Assembly (NCBI GenBank): GCA_022791135.1
Contig: JAAVYM010000080.1
Location: forward strand, 1-44,033
Direction: 5' to 3'
Length of the DNA stretch: 44,033 bases
Source: Oscillibacter sp.
Lineage (GTDB): Bacteria; Bacillota; Clostridia; Oscillospirales; Oscillospiraceae
The translations under genes were made by a program, and so were the position numbers. Below, piece after piece: positions 41,286 to 44,033 of this stretch. The first letter of the stretch is position 1; each line of letters starts with the position of its first letter. The notes beneath the pieces are model-generated. The model had not been told where the DNA came from, made no database searches, and saw only the letters and a list, made by a program, of their open reading frames with translations.

Positions 41286-41314
41286 TTGTGACAAAGCGGC
41301 TGATTCTTTATAAT
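41286..41314 (+). promoter_or_regulatory. Promoter of the second YczE-like gene
   Basis: TTGTGA (41286-41291), 17-bp spacer, consensus TATAAT (41309-41314). Confidence 0.7.
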
Positions 41315-41358
41315 AAGGGGCAGGATAGGGTTCCCCTTAGGAGAGGGGGGGTGAGATC

Positions 41359-41997
41359 ATGGAGGGCATTACGAAGAAAAAGCTTGCTGCCTATGGGGCG
41401 GGGCTTTTGGTGATGGCGTTTGGCATCGTTTTGATCAAAAAGACGGACTTAGGCGTGTCCCCCATCAGTTCCATCCCCTCTGCCGCGGCGAATTTGACCC
41501 CTTTGACATTCGGAAGGGCACAGACACTGTTTCAGCTGTTTTGCGTCCTTTTGCAGGGTCTACTCCTGCGGCGGGTAACGGTGCCGCTGCTGCTTCAGCT
41601 GCCGCTTTCGGCTGCGTTCGGGTGGCTGATTGACGGCTATATGGCGCTGGTGCCGCCTGTCCCGGAGTCCATGCTCTTGCGAGGAGGAGTGTGTTTGACG
41701 GGAATTGGCTGCACAGCCCTGGGCATTGTCCTTATCGTAGGGGTAGACATGGTCCTGCCCGCCCCGGACGCGCTGTTGCGGCTGGTGAGCCAGTGCTCCG
41801 GCCAGCCGCTGGGCCGGGTGAAGCTCCTGGGAGACCTGCTGTGGACGGTGTGCTCCGTTTTGGTTGAATGGGCGGCCCTGGGCCGCGTGCTGTCTGTAGG
41901 ACTGGGAACGGCGGCTTCTGCGCTGTTGACGGGGAATCTGGTGTCCCTGCTGCGCCGGGTGTTGCCATCCGCTGGGGAGAGGGAGCCTCACGCCTGA
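41359..41997 (+). CDS. YczE/YitT-like integral membrane protein, second copy
   Basis: A 212-residue polytopic membrane protein with about five helices and the LGVSPISSIPSAAA segment of the YczE type, equivalent to the GSDPVTAF region of the protein at 5209. GGGGGGG sits before the ATG with a GAGATC spacer. Its last codons overlap the end of the convergent LysR gene by 10 bp (41988-41997). It probably answers to the adjacent TetR. The transported substance is unknown. Confidence 0.75.
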   Translation: MEGITKKKLAAYGAGLLVMAFGIVLIKKTDLGVSPISSIPSAAANLTPLTFGRAQTLFQLFCVLLQGLLLRRVTVPLLLQLPLSAAFGWLIDGYMALVPPVPESMLLRGGVCLTGIGCTALGIVLIVGVDMVLPAPDALLRLVSQCSGQPLGRVKLLGDLLWTVCSVLVEWAALGRVLSVGLGTAASALLTGNLVSLLRRVLPSAGEREPHA

Positions 41998-42857
41998 ATC
42001 AGGCGGATGAAAGCCCGAACCTCATCGGTGAGAGCCGCATCCGGCTGCTGCACCAGGCAAACCCTGGGCGAAGGCAGGCCTGTGTCCAGCCGGCGAATCA
42101 ACAGGCGGGCGTCCGTGCTGAGCACTGCGGCGGTATAGGGCAGGACGGCGATGCCAAGGCCGCCGGCTGCCCAGAGCAGGGCGGTGTGGGGGCTTTCACT
42201 TTCGCATATGGTCCGGGGTTCAAAGCCTTGCCGCAGGCAGGCGCTATGGAGCAGCTCTCTATAGCAGCGGGGAACCAGCAGGGGTTTACCCCAAAGGTCT
42301 TTTAGAGAGAGGGGGGCGCTTTCTCCCCTGGAGCTGAAGAAACATGGCAACGCGGCGGCAGCGAAATAATCCTCTTCCCCCGGGCGGAGAGCGCCGTCCT
42401 GGACGGGAAGGCTTTGAAGCCCGGCGGAGTCAAAGGGTTCCCGAACCAGGCACAAATCCAGATGGCCGCTCCGCAAAAGTCTGAGCAGCTCCCCGGCCCC
42501 GGCCTCCTGAATATGAAGGTGCACATTGGGAAAATCCCGCCGGAAGCCAGCGGCCACGCGGGGAAGCTTCCGCCCGCTTATGGAGGGGATTGCGCCGACA
42601 CGGAGGGTATCGGATATGCCCTCCATATGGACATCCTCCGCCAGCTGGTCCAACTGAGATAGGATCGCCTCCGCCCGTCCCTTCAGGAGGCGGCCCGCCG
42701 GAGTGAGTTCCCGGCTGCTGGTGAAAAGGGGGGAGTGCAGCTCTTCTTCCAGCAGGCGGAGGCGCAGTTGAAACGGGGGAATGGACCCTGCCGCCCGTCC
42801 GGGAACCGGGGAGGCTTTGGCGATTTGCAGGAAGTTCTTTAGTTGCTGAATCGTCAT
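41988..42857 (-). CDS. LysR-family regulator with damaged DNA-binding domain
   Basis: A 289-residue LysR-type protein. The C-terminal effector domain (LRVGAIPSISGRKLPRVAAG, DLCLVREPF, GGLGIAVLPYTAAV) is complete. In the N-terminal HTH the usual run IAETGSITQAAERLHVSQPPLSLQL is replaced by IAKASPVPGRAAGSIPPFQLRL, about three residues shorter and without a normal recognition helix. GGAGGTG precedes ATG 42857. It is head-to-head with an intact paralogue at 43000; both keep the VREPF and GIAVLP motifs, so it arose probably by local duplication. It may no longer bind DNA and could be a decaying copy or a modulator. Confidence 0.75.
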   Translation of the reverse strand: MTIQQLKNFLQIAKASPVPGRAAGSIPPFQLRLRLLEEELHSPLFTSSRELTPAGRLLKGRAEAILSQLDQLAEDVHMEGISDTLRVGAIPSISGRKLPRVAAGFRRDFPNVHLHIQEAGAGELLRLLRSGHLDLCLVREPFDSAGLQSLPVQDGALRPGEEDYFAAAALPCFFSSRGESAPLSLKDLWGKPLLVPRCYRELLHSACLRQGFEPRTICESESPHTALLWAAGGLGIAVLPYTAAVLSTDARLLIRRLDTGLPSPRVCLVQQPDAALTDEVRAFIRLIQA

Positions 42858-42907
42858 GTCGGCACCTCCGTGATTCCGAAACACGAGCCAATACGGTTCT
42901 TTACTAA

Positions 42908-42937
42908 AGTATAAATGGTTTTTGCATGGAACGCCAA
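42908..42937 (-). promoter_or_regulatory. Promoter of the minus-strand lysR, with LysR-type dyad
   Basis: Minus strand TTGGCG (42932-42937), 18-bp spacer, TATACT (42908-42913). TTTACTAAAGTATAAA (42900-42915) overlaps the -10 and has the T-N11-A pattern of LysR sites. Confidence 0.55.
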
Positions 42938-42999
42938 TACTAAAACGCTGGCAGAGGCAAACGCTTCTTTTATTTTTCAAATGCGGGGAGGGATCGCTT

Positions 43000-43914
43000 A
43001 TGACTTTGAAACAGCTGGAGTATTTTCTGGCGATTGCAGAGACAGGAAGCATCACCCAGGCGGCGGAAAGACTCCATGTTTCCCAGCCGCCGCTGAGTCT
43101 CCAGCTTAAGGCGCTGGAGGATGAACTCGGCGTGCCGCTCTTTGAGCGGACAAAGCGGGGGCTAGTTATTACGCAGTCCGGGCGGCTTCTGGTGCGGCGG
43201 ACCCAGGAGATTCTGGAGATGCTGAACCTGACGGTCAATGAGGTGAGGAGCAAGACGACCTCTCCGAAGGTGGCGATTCGGGTCGGGACCGTGAATTCGG
43301 TCTCCAGCCGCCTGTTTCCCGATTGGATCTATGCTTACCAATGCCAATATCCCCACGTGGATATCCAGGTTTCCGAAGAGAGCACTACAGATATCCTTGT
43401 GGCTTTGGACGACCATAAGATCGACATCGGCATCGTCCGGGAACCCTTTAACAAAGACCGCTATAATTGCCGCCTGATTCAGGACGACGCTTTGGAGGGC
43501 CATGGCCAGGACGGCTTCGTTGCCCTGGCGGACCCGGCGTTTTACGCCGGGTTCGAGCAAAACGCCATTCCTCTTTCGGAGCTGAGGGACTTTCCCCTGC
43601 TGCTGCACCGGCGTTATATCTCCATGTTTACGGAGTATTGCAAGGCCTGCGGCTTTATCCCCAACATCATCTGCAAGAACAACGACGCCCTGTCCCTCCT
43701 CAGCTGGGCGAAGGCAGGGATCGGCATCGCCGTGCTGCCTTTTTCCGCCTCTCTTTTGAGCATGGACTCCCGGCTGGTGCGCAAGGAGATCATTGATCCT
43801 CCCATCCCCTCCCGGGTGTTCGCGGCGTGGAACCGGGATGTGAAGCTGTCGGAGGAGGCGGTCCGCTTTTTGGAGCTGATTACCGTCCCGACGGGCACTG
43901 TAAAGCAAAAATGA
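43000..43914 (+). CDS. LysR-family transcriptional regulator
   Basis: A 304-residue LysR-type regulator with an intact winged HTH (MTLKQLEYFLAIAETGSITQ, then AAERLHVSQPPLSLQLKALE) and a full effector-binding domain (RVGTVNSVSSRLFPDWIYAY, DIGIVREPF, GIGIAVLPFSASL). GGGGAGGG before ATG 43000 decides the start; an in-frame start at 42922 lacks a site. It is divergent from the damaged paralogue at 41988 with a 142-bp shared control region, which is the usual LysR auto- and target-control layout. Whether its true target lies beyond the window is unknown. The final 119 bases (43915-44033) show no recognisable gene. Confidence 0.85.
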   Translation: MTLKQLEYFLAIAETGSITQAAERLHVSQPPLSLQLKALEDELGVPLFERTKRGLVITQSGRLLVRRTQEILEMLNLTVNEVRSKTTSPKVAIRVGTVNSVSSRLFPDWIYAYQCQYPHVDIQVSEESTTDILVALDDHKIDIGIVREPFNKDRYNCRLIQDDALEGHGQDGFVALADPAFYAGFEQNAIPLSELRDFPLLLHRRYISMFTEYCKACGFIPNIICKNNDALSLLSWAKAGIGIAVLPFSASLLSMDSRLVRKEIIDPPIPSRVFAAWNRDVKLSEEAVRFLELITVPTGTVKQK

Positions 43915-44033
43915 AAAGAAAAGACCCGAAAATCAGCGAAAAGCTCTACGCAACGAGGAAAAGCTCACGTTTACGCGATTTTGAAAGCACAAGGCCAGCA
44001 CACTGAGCCGGTGTAAGGTTGTTCAATGCGGAA

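Overview
The window looks like chromosomal DNA of a GC-rich (about 60%) Bacillota, most likely a gut Clostridia of the Oscillospiraceae type. Reasons: strong AGGAGG ribosome binding sites, many lipoprotein sugar-binding proteins whose ABC operons carry no ATPase gene, a GH112 phosphorylase, a VanG-type ligase cluster in the order known from Clostridioides difficile, and hairpin-rich intergenic repeats of a kind I associate with such genomes. No phage, transposase, plasmid, rRNA, tRNA or CRISPR feature was seen. The taxonomic call is inference.

Layout. 1-4300: an eroding inositol-type catabolic locus on the minus strand. iolG is intact, but a sodium:solute symporter and two sugar-phosphate-isomerase-like TIM-barrel genes are truncated or broken. 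It faces an intact LacI-type regulator, and a TGCGTTC/TGCGTGC operator motif recurs between them. 4400-8200: a plus-strand cluster of a cysteine hydrolase (isochorismatase family), a YczE-like membrane protein, a zinc alcohol dehydrogenase, and a MerR DNA-binding domain fused to a second cysteine hydrolase that keeps its catalytic triad. 8200-13300: a divergent AraC regulator, then two sugar-type permeases, a binding lipoprotein and a glycerophosphodiester phosphodiesterase. 13300-21600: a small HPr-like protein and two convergent AraC regulators. The second diverges from a lacto-N-biose/galacto-N-biose-type operon (binding lipoprotein with an apparent +1 frameshift, two permeases, a two-helix small membrane protein, GH112 phosphorylase). 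21600-23040: pepD.

23200-29160: vanR-vanS-vanG-vanXY-vanT, a complete VanG-like D-Ala-D-Ser glycopeptide resistance cassette with its own promoter and VanR-type phased repeats ahead of vanG. 29200-36200: mostly housekeeping genes (pyrG, an Xaa-Pro peptidase, an ArsC/Spx-like protein, a tRNA-dihydrouridine synthase, an AbrB-like protein, a DUF975 membrane protein). A small XRE/hypothetical divergent pair with twin operators and a composite hairpin repeat lie among them. 36400-40250: an AGCS symporter and a Cys/Met PLP enzyme in one operon, divergent from a MerR regulator; their promoter has the 19-bp spacer and central dyad typical of MerR targets. 40400-44033: a TetR regulator, a second YczE-like protein, and two head-to-head LysR paralogues, one with a damaged DNA-binding domain.

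The window is very regulator-rich: LacI, two MerR types, three AraC, a two-component pair, XRE, TetR and two LysR, most of them divergent from or next to a small transport or catabolic unit. The items I would look at first are the VanG-type cluster, the MerR-cysteine hydrolase fusion with its free-standing homologue in the same cluster, the MerR promoter at 39264-39294, the AraC direct repeats at 15661-15689, and the interleaved inverted repeats at 66-136 where a truncated gene ends.
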